Notes under the pieces: generated by a model | What the model saw: the letters and a program-made list of their open reading frames with translations, nothing else | The model's database searches: none | What the model was told of the DNA's origin: nothing | In this document: positions 35,756 to 43,920 of the stretch, one piece after another | How the letters are laid out: each line of letters starts with the position of its first letter | How positions within the stretch are numbered: position 1 is the first letter of the stretch | Program-made: the position numbers and the translations under genes | DNA from: an uncultured Pseudomonadota bacterium | Lineage (GTDB): Bacteria > Pseudomonadota > Gammaproteobacteria > Enterobacterales > Succinivibrionaceae | DNA length: 64,000 nucleotides | Direction of reading: 5' to 3' | NCBI GenBank assembly: GCA_900317945.1 | Contig: ONIT01000020.1 | Coordinates: forward strand, 1 to 64,000

Positions 35756-36522
35756 TATGAGCCCTCCCCGCTGAGGAAAAGAAAGGAGAAATTCCGCTCG
35801 GTAGCATCCGAGACCTCCTGCACGCTTATCCCGCGGAGCTCCGCAAGGCACTTGGCGACTATGGGCACCCTTTCGGGCATATTCGCCTCGCCCTGGAAGC
35901 CCGAAAGAGGCATCGCGGGAGAGTCGGTCTCGAGGAGGATGGAGCCAAGCGGAATCCTCGCAAAGGTCCTCCTCGTCTTCTGCGCTCTCTGGTAGGTGAT
36001 CACACCGCCCGCCCCGAGGAAAAAGCCCAGGCTGATGAAGGCCATGGCCTCCTCAAAGGATCCGGAGAAGCCATGGATGACGCCTCTCGCGTGATGGCGC
36101 TTAAGAACCCTCATGACCTCGTTGTTCGCGCGGAGGGAGTGGACAAGAAGCGGGAGGTGAAGGCTCTCTGCAAGAGCAATCTGAGCCTCGAAAAGCCTTG
36201 TCTCAAGCTCAAAGTCAGAGGTGTGGAGGCGGTCAAGCCCGCACTCCCCTATGGCTTTCACTGACCTGCTGACGGATGACGGGCTGAACTCCTTCCCGTC
36301 CCACTCCGAAGCGGCCCAGGGATGGATGCCGAAGGCGCGGAAGACGCCCTCATGCGTGGAGGCGAAGCCCTCGATGAAGCGCTCGTCAGAGGGGTGAACC
36401 TCAGGGATCATGAAGCGGCGCACGCCATTCTCAAGCGCGCGCCTGTAGACATCCTCGGCGGAGCTCCGGAGGGGCTCGTCGCCGAAGTGGCAGTGGGAGT
36501 CAGAGAAGAGCTCAGTGCTCAC
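35755..36522 (-). CDS. tatD: TatD family metal-dependent hydrolase
   Basis: TatD-family proteins are TIM-barrel DNases or phosphodiesterases with a bimetal centre. The 255-residue product has the H10-x-H12 metal pair in DSHCHFG, FGIHPW, the GECGLD glutamate, HSLRAN and the late [11 protein letters not shown] motif. It matches the YjjV-like branch as well as YcfH, so the exact paralogue name is uncertain. It overlaps the end of prfC by 11 nt and the MBL gene by one base, so the three genes are tightly coupled. Confidence 0.88.
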   Translation of the reverse strand: MSTELFSDSHCHFGDEPLRSSAEDVYRRALENGVRRFMIPEVHPSDERFIEGFASTHEGVFRAFGIHPWAASEWDGKEFSPSSVSRSVKAIGECGLDRLHTSDFELETRLFEAQIALAESLHLPLLVHSLRANNEVMRVLKRHHARGVIHGFSGSFEEAMAFISLGFFLGAGGVITYQRAQKTRRTFARIPLGSILLETDSPAMPLSGFQGEANMPERVPIVAKCLAELRGISVQEVSDATERNFSFLFLSGEGS

Positions 36523-38095
36523 GGGTCTTGAAGAACTTGATGTCAGGCCAGCGCTCCTCAGTGAGGTTCAGGTTGACTTTGGTCGGGGCGATGTAGGTCA
36601 GGTTGTCGCCGCCGTCAAGCGCGAGGTTCATCATGCACTTGTTCCTGAAGTCCTCAAGCTTCTCCTTGTCGTCGCAGTCGACCCAGCGGGCGGTCGAGAC
36701 GCTCACATCCTCATAGGAGGCGTCGACATGGTACTCGTGCTGCAGGCGGGAGATGACCACGTCAAACTGCAGGGTTCCCACAACGCCCACGATGAGGTCG
36801 TTGTTCATGAGAGGCCTGAACACCTGCACCGCACCCTCCTCGGAGAGCTGGATAAGGCCCTTGAGGAGCTGCTTCTGCTTCAGCGGATCCTGCAGCCTGA
36901 CGCGCTTGAAGAGCTCAGGCGCGAAGTTCGGGATGCCGGTGAAGTGGAGGTTCTCGCCCTCGGTGAAGGTGTCGCCGATCTGAATGGTGCCGTGGTTGTG
37001 CATGCCGATGATGTCGCCGGGGAAGGCCTTCTCAACGCGGTCGCGCTCGCCCGCCATGAAGGTTACGGCGTCATTGACGATGAGCTCCTTCCCGATGCGG
37101 GTGTGGAACATGCGCATGCCCTTCTCGTACTCGCCGGAGACTATCCTCATGAAGGCGATGCGGTCGCGGTGCTTGGGATCCATGTTCGCCTGGATCTTGA
37201 AGACGAAGCCGCTGAACTTCTGCTCGGTGGGCTGCACCTCGCGGGTCTCGGTCATGCGCGGCTGCGGCCCGGGCGCCCACTCGGTGAGGCCGTCAAGCAT
37301 GCAGTCGACGCCGAAGTTGCCGAGCGCGGTTCCGAAGAACACCGGGGTCATCTCGCCCTTCCTGAAGGACTCCAGATCAAAGCGCTGCGAGACGCCCTTC
37401 ACGATCTCGATCTCCTCGCGGAGCTGCGCGGCCTGATCCTCGCCGACGGCCTTGTCGAGATCCGGATTGTCAAGGCCCTTGATGACCCTCTTCTCCTGGA
37501 TGAAGGCGCCCTGCCCGCGCTCGTAGAGATAGGTCTCGTCGCGGTAGATGTGGTAGATTCCCTTAAAGCTGTGGCCGCAGCCGATAGGCCAGGTGACGGG
37601 CGCGCAGAGGATCTCGAGCTCGTTCTCGACCTCGTCCATCAGCTCCATCGGATCGCGGATCTCGCGGTCAAGCTTGTTCATGAAGGTGAGGATAGGCGTG
37701 GTGCGCAGGCGCGTAACCTCCATCAGCTTCCTTGTTCTCTCCTCCACGCCCTTCGCTGCGTCGATGACCATCAGGCAGCAGTCAACGGCGGTGAGCACGC
37801 GGTAGGTGTCCTCGGAGAAGTCCTCGTGTCCCGGGGTGTCGAGGAGGTTAACCAGGCAGCCGTTATACGGGAACTGCATCACGGAGGTCGTGATGGAGAT
37901 TCCTCTCTCCTTCTCCATGTCCATCCAGTCCGACTTCGCGAACTGCCCGGATCCGCGTCCCTTCACGGTGCCGGCCTTGGTTATGGCCTTGCCGAACAGC
38001 AGAACCTTTTCAGTAATGGTGGTCTTACCTGCATCAGGGTGTGAGATTATCGCGAAAGTGCGGCGCTTGGCGATTTCCTGTTCAAAACTAAGCAT
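36512..38095 (-). CDS. prfC: Peptide chain release factor 3
   Basis: RF3 is the GTPase that recycles RF1 and RF2 from the ribosome after termination. The 527-residue product has the G1 motif HPDAGKTT (K24), the switch region [27 protein letters not shown] (quoted in part: [16 protein letters not shown]), [14 protein letters not shown] (G3) and NKLDRE (G4). RF3-specific domains II and III follow. The length equals E. coli RF3 (529). An extended -10 element lies 50 nt upstream and tatD overlaps its end. Confidence 0.97.
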   Translation of the reverse strand: MLSFEQEIAKRRTFAIISHPDAGKTTITEKVLLFGKAITKAGTVKGRGSGQFAKSDWMDMEKERGISITTSVMQFPYNGCLVNLLDTPGHEDFSEDTYRVLTAVDCCLMVIDAAKGVEERTRKLMEVTRLRTTPILTFMNKLDREIRDPMELMDEVENELEILCAPVTWPIGCGHSFKGIYHIYRDETYLYERGQGAFIQEKRVIKGLDNPDLDKAVGEDQAAQLREEIEIVKGVSQRFDLESFRKGEMTPVFFGTALGNFGVDCMLDGLTEWAPGPQPRMTETREVQPTEQKFSGFVFKIQANMDPKHRDRIAFMRIVSGEYEKGMRMFHTRIGKELIVNDAVTFMAGERDRVEKAFPGDIIGMHNHGTIQIGDTFTEGENLHFTGIPNFAPELFKRVRLQDPLKQKQLLKGLIQLSEEGAVQVFRPLMNNDLIVGVVGTLQFDVVISRLQHEYHVDASYEDVSVSTARWVDCDDKEKLEDFRNKCMMNLALDGGDNLTYIAPTKVNLNLTEERWPDIKFFKTREH

Positions 38096-38143
38096 CTTCG
38101 AGTAAGGGTGAATCCGGTAAAAAAGATTGAATTAAACTCTGCT

Positions 38144-38152
38144 ATTTTAGCA
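38144..38152 (-). promoter_or_regulatory. Extended -10 promoter of prfC
   Basis: On the minus strand TGCTAAAAT lies about 50 nt before the prfC start, the same element seen before dacA and srmB. It would drive the whole prfC-tatD-MBL-serB-flippase unit. Confidence 0.5.
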
Positions 38153-38192
38153 AAAGAGCGCCGGGAATGACTTACGGCGGGGAAAGGCTGTG

Positions 38193-38858
38193 TCAGACGC
38201 CCCTGGACGCGGGATCCCAGATGATCTTGTGGAGCTGCGCCTGGATGCGCACGTTCTGGAGGTTCCGCTCCTTCATGAAGTCCACGATGTCGGACATCCT
38301 GATCCTGCCGAACACCGGGCTCAGGAATACCTGACAGGGCGGGGAGAATTTCCGGATGACGCTCTCGGCGCGCTCCAGGTCCTCCCGGGAGCAGACCACG
38401 AACTTCAGCACGTCCCATTGGCAGAGCGAGGTGAAGCACTGCTCCTTCATCATTTTCTCCATGCCGGAGCCCGGGCACTTCCAGTCAGCGGTAATCATGA
38501 GGTTTGTCCCGAGGCGCTCACGCACGTCTTCAGGGAAAAGAGCCGTGTAGTCGACTGAGCCGCTGGTCTCTATGTTGACCTCGAAGCCCGACTCCGCGAG
38601 GCGCACGACAAGGTCGGGAGCCTCCTTCGAGATGAGGGGCTCGCCGCCCGTGAGGGTAATCCTCCGGTTCCCGAGCTCTTTCACCCTGGCGAAAACCTCG
38701 TCGGGCGCCATCTCTCTGTAGTCTGTGCCCTCGCAGGCGTAGCGGCTGTCGCACCAGCTGCAGCGGAGGGCACAGCCGTGGAGCCTCACGAAGGTCGCGA
38801 GGTACCCCTGGCGCGAGCCCTCGCCCTCGACGCTTACGAAGATCTCGGAGACTCTCAT
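38193..38858 (-). CDS. queE: 7-carboxy-7-deazaguanine synthase
   Basis: QueE is a radical SAM enzyme that contracts the ring of 6-carboxy-tetrahydropterin during queuosine synthesis. The 221-residue product has the cluster motif C29-x3-C33-x2-C36 (CALRCSWCD), preceded by GEGSRQGYLATFVRLHGC, and the GGEPL motif. It overlaps queD by one base (TGATG), so the two steps are translationally coupled. queC and queF are not in the window. Confidence 0.93.
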   Translation of the reverse strand: MRVSEIFVSVEGEGSRQGYLATFVRLHGCALRCSWCDSRYACEGTDYREMAPDEVFARVKELGNRRITLTGGEPLISKEAPDLVVRLAESGFEVNIETSGSVDYTALFPEDVRERLGTNLMITADWKCPGSGMEKMMKEQCFTSLCQWDVLKFVVCSREDLERAESVIRKFSPPCQVFLSPVFGRIRMSDIVDFMKERNLQNVRIQAQLHKIIWDPASRGV

Positions 38859-39199
38859 CAGCGCTCAAAGACAGCGGTGTTGCTGTCAGACTCCTGCACC
38901 TCGACGCGGTAGCACTCCGCCCTCTCATCCGTCAGGGTGTCGCTTATCCATTTCGCGATGTTCTCCGCGGTCGGGTTGAAGTCCAGGACCTCGTTGAGGT
39001 AGCTGTGGTCAAGCTTCCCGGTAACCTTTCTCTTGATCTCGGTGAAGTCGATGACCATGCCGTTGCGGTCAAGCTCCGCTGCCCGGACATAGACGGTTAC
39101 GTGCCACTCGTGGCCGTGCAGGCGGCAGCACTTGCTCTCGTAGTCAAGCGTCAGGCGGTGCGCCGCGGAAAAGGCAATTTTCTTGATTACTGTGTACAT
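38858..39199 (-). CDS. queD: 6-carboxy-tetrahydropterin synthase
   Basis: QueD converts dihydroneopterin triphosphate to 6-carboxy-tetrahydropterin, the step before QueE. The 113-residue product has the zinc ligands H14, H28 and H30 (FSAAHRL, CRLHGHEWHV), the catalytic cysteine in CCRLHGH, and the late GMVIDFTEIK and LDHSYLNE motifs. It is slightly shorter than E. coli QueD (121). It is the first gene of a two-gene unit with queE. Confidence 0.94.
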   Translation of the reverse strand: MYTVIKKIAFSAAHRLTLDYESKCCRLHGHEWHVTVYVRAAELDRNGMVIDFTEIKRKVTGKLDHSYLNEVLDFNPTAENIAKWISDTLTDERAECYRVEVQESDSNTAVFER

Positions 39200-39290
39200 T
39201 TCTGCCCCGGGTAACAGATCTGGTAGGGATTGAGCCCCTTATTCTATCACCTGCGGGGAAAGGTTTCCTCATGCCGGAAAAGGAAACCTC

Positions 39291-39767
39291 TCAGCGGATG
39301 GAGAGCGTGATCTCTCCTCCTGCCGCAAGGAGCGCGGATCTGAGCTTCCCCGCGTCGGCGTTCTCTATGTGCCCGATGCGGGTGTAGGCCCAGGAGTTGG
39401 GGCCGTAGAAAATCACGAGCCTGCTCCCCGCGTAGAGGAGCACGTCACCGGGGCGCGAGGTGATCTGCTCATCGTCGCGGGGGAGGGACTTCCCCAGATC
39501 AACAATCTTCTCGAACCCGCCGTAGTCCGAGGCAGGAAAGCTCCTCTCCCCTTTCCCGATGAGCCTCACGAGGGCCCTCGCCGAGTCATTGTCCTCAAGA
39601 GTTACCCTGAACGCCTCATTTCCCGCATGTATTTCCATATAAGCACTCTCCGTCCTTTCCGCTGCGGCCAATCCTGCGCCGCCGGCTTCCTCTGCCTGAA
39701 GGCGCCAGCAGGCCGCAAGAAGGCAGACGGCCGCGAGGCAGAGCCACGTTCTGATTCCCTTTGCCAT
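39291..39767 (-). CDS. Lipoprotein with cyclophilin-like domain
   Basis: This 158-residue protein has a lipoprotein signal (CLLAAC, lipidated Cys near residue 20). A cyclophilin-like beta barrel (about residues 46-158) follows, with the blocks FRVTLEDNDSARALV, GDVLLYAGSRLVIFYGPNSWAYTRIG and a terminal strand. This domain family (Cyclophil_like2) is common in anaerobes, often as a separate domain, and has no proven peptidyl-prolyl isomerase activity. GGGAGG lies just before the ATG. The gene follows the small helical protein at 39783 by 15 nt. Confidence 0.78.
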   Translation of the reverse strand: MAKGIRTWLCLAAVCLLAACWRLQAEEAGGAGLAAAERTESAYMEIHAGNEAFRVTLEDNDSARALVRLIGKGERSFPASDYGGFEKIVDLGKSLPRDDEQITSRPGDVLLYAGSRLVIFYGPNSWAYTRIGHIENADAGKLRSALLAAGGEITLSIR

Positions 39768-39782
39768 TCATCCTCCCGTGCC

Positions 39783-40019
39783 TCAGGAATTCCCCCGCTC
39801 CCGCCTCAGATCGTGCGCGAGCGTGTCAAGGCAGTCGATGGCGTCCTGGTACTCATGAATGCGCTCGACCAGGAGCCTCCGGTGCGAGGAAAGCTTCGGC
39901 AGCATGGCGGCTGCCGTTCCGCTCTCAACAAAGCCCAGGCACTCGCTCACGAGAGCTGGAGGGCATTTCGCGTCGGCAAGATCCCGGGAGACGCGATCCC
40001 TTGCAATTGCCTGATTCAT
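39783..40019 (-). CDS. Small helical protein, unknown function
   Basis: This 78-residue protein is predicted to be mostly helical (ARDRVSRDLADAKCPP, a central HRRLLVERIHEYQDAIDCLDTL helix). I recall similar small proteins in gut bacteria but know of no function. It precedes the cyclophilin-like lipoprotein by 15 nt on the same strand, so the two probably form an operon. The Cys residues are scattered and show no metal motif. Confidence 0.6.
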   Translation of the reverse strand: MNQAIARDRVSRDLADAKCPPALVSECLGFVESGTAAAMLPKLSSHRRLLVERIHEYQDAIDCLDTLAHDLRRERGNS

Positions 40020-40045
40020 AATTCCGTCCTCCCAGAGTGCACAAA

Positions 40046-40073
40046 GGCCCCTGCGGCTTCCGCCGCAGAGGCC
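40046..40073 (-). terminator. Terminator of the alpha/beta hydrolase gene
   Basis: A 12-bp stem with one mismatch (GGCCCCTGCGGC/GCCGCAGAGGCC) has a TTCC loop. On the minus strand only TTTG follows, so it is a weak intrinsic terminator. Confidence 0.5.
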
Positions 40074-40111
40074 CTGCCGTTTCTGTTCTCAATGTGTACT
40101 GACGGATCCTG

Positions 40112-41257
40112 TTACTTCAGGTTCGTCTTATAGAACGATACGAGGTCCTTAAACGGGATCTTGTCCATCTGATCATAGAGGTCAGTGTGGGTCGCGTCAG
40201 GAACGACAATCTCGCGCTTGTTATTCCCGGGGATCTTCGCGATGACGTCATCGGTGAAGTACTTGGAGTGAGCCTTCGAGCCGGTAATCATGAGGACAGG
40301 GACACTGATTCTGTCAAGATTGTCCATCAGTCTGAAGTCAAAGAAGCCGTACGGGGTGGTGCCGTCCCAGGCAAAGCGGGAGTTGATGGCGCGCGGATGG
40401 TTGGCGCGTCCTACATAGTAGTTGAAGAACTCCTTCGTGACTGAGTCCGCGTCAGCAGGCAGCGCGTCGGGGAAGAGCTTCGATGCGACAGGCACGGAGC
40501 CGTCGGCAAGGACCGGGAGCTCATGATAGCCGACTACCTGCTTTCCGCTCTTCGCCTCCTGGTCGCGGACGCCGGCAAGGTGCCTCAGCACAATGGCGCG
40601 CTGCTCAGGTGTGTAGTAGGAGCCCTTGTAGTGCATGCTTATACTTTCGCTCATGTCGTACATCGCGGAGGTTGCGACTGCCTTTATGCGGGTGTCGCTC
40701 GTCGCGGCGGTGAGTGCCATGCCGGAGAGGCCGCAGATGCCCATGGCGCCGACGCGCTCCGGGGAGACGAACTTCAGGTTCGACACGAAGTCAACCGCCG
40801 CATGGTAGTCCTCGGTGAAAAGCTCTGGGGATCCCACGTTGCGGCGCGCGCCGCTGCTCTCGCCGGTGGTTGAGGGGTCAAAGGCGACTGCCACGAAGCC
40901 GTTCCTCGCGAGCTCCTGGGCATAAAGGCCGGAGGACTGCTCCTTTACGGCGCCGAAGGGGCCGGTGATGACTACGGCGGCGTACTGCTTCTTCGCGTCA
41001 AAGTCCTTCGGGAGGCACATGTGGCCGACGACATCAAATCCGAAATGGTTCTGGAAGGAGACCTTCTTCACGTCCAGGGACTTGTCGACGGTGAAGACGC
41101 GAGTGTCATCGGTGAGCTCGGTGATGGATGAGTTAACCATCTGCGACTCTGCCGCGAGATCCTTCGCGGGAACGGCTGCGGACGCGGAGCCGATGCCCAT
41201 TGCGCCTGCGATGAGCGGAGCTGCGAGAAGGAACTTTCTGCCGGTGATTCTTTTCAT
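40112..41257 (-). CDS. Exported alpha/beta hydrolase, dienelactone hydrolase-like
   Basis: This 381-residue protein has an N-terminal signal peptide (KRITGRKFLLAAPLIAGAM...SASA) and an alpha/beta hydrolase fold. The nucleophile elbow reads GICGLSG, so the likely nucleophile is Cys, as in dienelactone hydrolase, rather than Ser. The acid and His residues probably lie in ITGSKAHSKYF and PDATHTDLYDQ. The RKF in the signal is not a twin-arginine motif. The substrate is unknown. It is divergent from a LysR-type gene, which would be its natural regulator, and that gene is interrupted. Confidence 0.8.
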   Translation of the reverse strand: MKRITGRKFLLAAPLIAGAMGIGSASAAVPAKDLAAESQMVNSSITELTDDTRVFTVDKSLDVKKVSFQNHFGFDVVGHMCLPKDFDAKKQYAAVVITGPFGAVKEQSSGLYAQELARNGFVAVAFDPSTTGESSGARRNVGSPELFTEDYHAAVDFVSNLKFVSPERVGAMGICGLSGMALTAATSDTRIKAVATSAMYDMSESISMHYKGSYYTPEQRAIVLRHLAGVRDQEAKSGKQVVGYHELPVLADGSVPVASKLFPDALPADADSVTKEFFNYYVGRANHPRAINSRFAWDGTTPYGFFDFRLMDNLDRISVPVLMITGSKAHSKYFTDDVIAKIPGNNKREIVVPDATHTDLYDQMDKIPFKDLVSFYKTNLK

Positions 41258-41364
41258 GGTGTGTCTCCTGTTCCGCCGCTGGCGGATTCATGCGATAAGG
41301 ACTGTATTTCTTTCAAGCTGGGTACAGGATATCAGCGGGCTTCAGGCAAAACAAAGGCTTATAC

Positions 41365-41382
41365 AGCATATCGTGTTATGCT
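41365..41382. promoter_or_regulatory. Candidate LysR-type operator
   Basis: AGCATA and TATGCT form a 6-bp inverted repeat around six bases (TCGTGT). It lies in the divergent space between the alpha/beta hydrolase and the LysR-type gene, 39 nt before the regulator start. LysR operators are A/T-rich dyads of this size, but the classic T-N11-A spacing is not exact here. Confidence 0.45.
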
Positions 41383-41420
41383 CTGCATGCATATCGGAAC
41401 ACCCTGACGGGAGGCTGAAA

Positions 41421-42329
41421 ATGATGCATCTTGAGCTGAGGCTCCTCAGATACTTCACCGCTGTCGCGAACGAGGGCAGCTTCACCCGCGCCGCGCAGCG
41501 CATCTGCATATCGCAGCCGGCGCTCTCGAGGCAGATCCACGATCTGGAGGAGGCCTGCGGCACGAGGCTACTCATCAGGGAGCCGCACAGCATGCGCCTC
41601 ACCGAGGACGGGCTGCTCCTCCGCCGCCGCGCCGAGGAAATCCTCGCTCTTGCCGACCGGGCCGAGCAGGAGCTGCTGCAGAAAAGCGACGAGGTGAGCG
41701 GCACCGTTTCGATAGCCGCCGGAGAGTCGGTGTACTTCAGGAACGTGCTGGAAATTCTGAGCGATCTCCGCCGCGTCCATCCGGGCATCAGTACCCAGGT
41801 GGTCACGGCTGACGGCGAGATGTGCCTCTACCTCCTCGAGCGCGGGCTCGCCGACTTCGCCTTCGCCTACGGCGATCCGGATCCCTCGCGCTACGAGATC
41901 ATCCCGCTCCCGTTCCGCGATGAGTGGGGAGCGTTCCTGAGGACTGACGATCCGCTCGCGGAAAAGGACTCGGTCACTCCCGGTGACCTCGCCGGGCGCG
42001 ATCTGGTGCTCTCGAGGCAGGCGGTGTCTGACGGCACTCACGGCGATGACGTGAGGCGCTGGCTCGGGAGGCCGGCGAAGTAGCTGAGGATTGCGGGGAC
42101 CTACACCATGGCCTACAACGGCGCCCTGATGGCATCGTGCGGCACCGGCGTGATGCTCACGTTCCTCCGCCTCGTGAACGCTGATGATCTGGGTCTCACC
42201 GTCCGCCCGCTCTCCCCTCCCCTGTACGCTGAGCCTCGCATCGTCTGGAAGAAGCACCAGACCTTCTCAAAGGCATCAGCGCTCTTTCTCAGGAAGCTCC
42301 GGGAAAAGTTCGGCAGCACCGCACCATAA
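41421..42329 (+). pseudogene. LysR-type regulator interrupted by an in-frame amber codon
   Basis: The gene encodes a LysR family regulator of about 302 residues: an N-terminal winged helix (LRLLRYFTAVANEGSFTRAAQRI, SQPALSRQIHDLE) and a substrate-binding domain. A TAG at 42081-42083 cuts it after residue 220. The same frame resumes at once with LRIAGTYTMAYNGALMASCGTGVMLTFL and ends at 42329 with a normal LysR C-terminus. The start at 41421 has GGGAGG 6 nt upstream; the adjacent ATG at 41424 is an alternative. TAG is a normal stop elsewhere in this window (rlmH, PilZ gene), so recoding is unlikely. A truncated regulator or a sequencing error are both possible. Confidence 0.8.
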
Positions 42330-42523
42330 ATATGCAATAGTGCACTCAAAACAGACACTCATTCCCATCCGGTGAAAGACTGAGCCGGCCGCGGGGAAAT
42401 GCAGCCCGTGAACGCTCCGGCGCCGGTGCAAGACGTCTTCATGATAAAAGCCGCGCGGGATGCCGCACTTATGGCGCTCTGACATCCCGGAGACAGGATT
42501 TTCAGATAATCCATAAAAAATAG
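42330..42523. other. Intergenic region before the tiny-ORF operon
   Basis: About 190 nt with no gene-like frame. It contains only short frames without ribosome-binding sites, before the MerR-type promoter at 42524. Confidence 0.35.
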
Positions 42524-42554
42524 TTGAAAACCTATCTGAAAAGTAGGTTATAAT
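42524..42554 (+). promoter_or_regulatory. MerR-type promoter with 19-bp spacer and dyad
   Basis: TTGAAA (42524-42529) and TATAAT (42549-42554) are separated by 19 bp. An inverted repeat AACCTA/TAGGTT (42529-42534 and 42544-42549) is centred in the spacer. Overlong spacers containing a dyad are the hallmark of MerR-family activated promoters. The first ORF begins 114 nt further on. Confidence 0.6.
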
Positions 42555-42668
42555 CAGTGGCGTGATATTTGCTGTTCCACAGCCTGAATTTAGTGTATGC
42601 CCGCCTGCCGCCGCACTGCCCGGAAGGAAAGCGCCTGACAGGTGATCAGGGGAATTTTGGAGGATTTT

Positions 42669-42815
42669 ATGGCTTGTTTTATTGCTGCTCTCGCTGAAAG
42701 CGCTGTCGCGTACGGCGTCAAGAAGGCCTGCGAGCACCACGGCACCGAGCGCTCGCTCATCTGGGCAAAGCGCATCGGGACTCTCATCACCATGCTGCTC
42801 GGCGGCTCGCAATGA
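42669..42815 (+). CDS. Tiny membrane-type protein, N-terminal half of a split family
   Basis: This 48-residue frame is too short for most gene callers. It reads MACFIAALAESAVAYGVKKACEH..., and ends TLITMLLGGSQ. The start MACF, followed by a hydrophobic helix, resembles the N-terminus of a small membrane family of about 130 residues that I know from Firmicutes; the next ORF resembles that family's C-terminus. GGAGG lies upstream (42659-42663), close to the ATG. The stop overlaps the next ATG (ATGA), so the two are probably coupled. Function unknown. Confidence 0.6.
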   Translation: MACFIAALAESAVAYGVKKACEHHGTERSLIWAKRIGTLITMLLGGSQ

Positions 42816-42952
42816 ACAATCCTGAGGACACCGCGGAGATGATCCATGAGATCCTGACTGTCGGCGTCTCCATGGACGTCGCGCTCACTGTTTCCTGGGC
42901 TGCCTGGGTTGCCCTTACCGCCCACAGGCTTGTTTCCCCGAAGGAGGCCTGA
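42812..42952 (+). CDS. Tiny membrane protein, C-terminal half of a split family
   Basis: This 46-residue frame starts in the ATGA overlap and reads MNNPEDTAEMIHEILTVGVS..., with one hydrophobic helix (about residues 15-38, LTVSWAAWVALTA). The block NPxDTAEMxHExxTVGV matches what I recall of the C-terminal part of the family whose N-terminus is the preceding ORF. Here a central linker and hairpin helix seem lost and the gene divided. The AAGGAGG at 42941-42947 within its end serves the next gene. Function unknown. Confidence 0.6.
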   Translation: MNNPEDTAEMIHEILTVGVSMDVALTVSWAAWVALTAHRLVSPKEA

Positions 42953-42954
42953 CT

Positions 42955-43242
42955 ATGTGCCTGCTCATAACTATCGCGTTCACCGCCCTCTTCTTCGTGC
43001 TGATGAAGCTTGATCATGAGAACAAGTACTCGGTCCGCCCGGTATTCATCACCTTCCTTTCCGCATCCATCATGTGGGTCGTAGACGGGATCTGGCGCGT
43101 CATCGGCGGCGAGCCGTTCTGGGATTTCGGCGAGGGCGAGGCCGCTCTCGGTTTCACCGTCGCAGGCTTCGGCATACTCCTGTGGCTCGCAATCATCGGA
43201 TACAGCAAATACTTGGCAAAGAAGGCCCTGCCCCAGGCTTAA
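42955..43242 (+). CDS. Small three-helix membrane protein, unknown function
   Basis: This 95-residue protein has three hydrophobic segments (about residues 1-18, 27-47 and 65-85) and charged loops (KLDHENKYSVRP, GGEPFWDFGEGEA). I do not recognise a characterised family. AAGGAGG lies 7 nt before its start and the gap to the previous stop is 2 nt, so it completes a three-gene unit of very small membrane proteins. Shared control by the MerR-type promoter upstream is inferred. Confidence 0.75.
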   Translation: MCLLITIAFTALFFVLMKLDHENKYSVRPVFITFLSASIMWVVDGIWRVIGGEPFWDFGEGEAALGFTVAGFGILLWLAIIGYSKYLAKKALPQA

Positions 43243-43378
43243 GACCAGGGCTCCGGCAGCAGTTGCCGGAAAGCCTGACACCAAGCACCGGGAAGGCCCT
43301 GCCTCTCCGGTGCTTTCATTTTGCGCTGACTGCGGTGCGGCATTATGCGGAATATTCCCCGCTCCCCTCTCTTTAGGC

Positions 43379-43384
43379 TAAAAT
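43379..43384 (+). promoter_or_regulatory. -10 element of the periplasmic protein gene
   Basis: GGCTAAAAT lies 36 nt before the start at 43420. It is a near copy of the TGCTAAAAT extended -10 seen elsewhere in the window. No clear -35 was found. Confidence 0.4.
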
Positions 43385-43419
43385 AGCATCAAATCTGTCA
43401 GAAAAAAGGTGACACATAA

Positions 43420-43839
43420 ATGAAGTTCAGCAAAATGATTATCGCGGCAGCCATCGGCGCCGCCTGCGCTTTCTCGGGATCCGCCATCGCAGAGGGAACT
43501 GCTGACGCCGAGTCCTACATCAGCTCGCTCTCCCTGAGCCAGCTCAAGACCGGCGCGCTGAAGCGCCAGGCTGACGTCGAGAGGAGAGTGCTGGAGCTCG
43601 ACCTCGACAAGGCAGGCGACGCGCAGATCAACGCCCTTGCCCGCGAGTACCTGACCGCGCAGTCCTGCCTCGCAAGGGCCTATATGGCGCAGGGCGAGGA
43701 TCCCTCATTCATGGTAAAGAGCCGCACCCTCACCTCCAAGACCTTCAGCGATGACGCCAAGATGAAGCAGCTCCACCGCTTCCTCGCGCACACCGAGGGA
43801 CAGGCAGTCCTTAAGGGAGCTGACGGCAGCTGCCGCTAA
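43420..43839 (+). CDS. Small periplasmic protein, unknown function
   Basis: This 139-residue protein begins with a clear signal peptide (MKFSKMIIAAAIGAACAFSGSAIA, cleavage likely after AIA). The mature part is helical and charged, with Cys in AQSCLARAY and near the end (GSCR), which could pair. I recognise no family. It has its own -10 element and a strong terminator, so it is expressed alone. The codon choice (mostly C or G at third positions) is like that of well-expressed genes nearby. Confidence 0.72.
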   Translation: MKFSKMIIAAAIGAACAFSGSAIAEGTADAESYISSLSLSQLKTGALKRQADVERRVLELDLDKAGDAQINALAREYLTAQSCLARAYMAQGEDPSFMVKSRTLTSKTFSDDAKMKQLHRFLAHTEGQAVLKGADGSCR

Positions 43840-43865
43840 TCACCGTATTTCTTCTAAAAAAAGAG

Positions 43866-43899
43866 AGGCGCTGCGGAAGGAGTTCCGCGGCGCCTTTTT
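43866..43899. terminator. Bidirectional terminator between the periplasmic gene and parE
   Basis: A 13-bp stem (AGGCGCTGCGGAA/TTCCGCGGCGCCT, one wobble pair) has a GGAG loop. T runs follow on both strands: TTTTT on the plus side and CTCTTTTTTT on the minus side. It serves the gene ending at 43839 and parE ending at 43921. Confidence 0.87.
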
Positions 43900-43920
43900 C
43901 GTTTCCGGAGAAAGCCCTTT

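Noticed and set aside
36515-38044. A 509-residue plus-strand frame opposite prfC
   Set aside because: It is the antisense shadow of a clear RF3 gene in high-GC DNA, with Val/Leu/Asp-rich nonsense composition and no domain.
42081-42083. TAG in the LysR-type gene read through as a sense codon
   Set aside because: TAG is the normal stop of rlmH and the PilZ gene; no evidence of suppression is visible.
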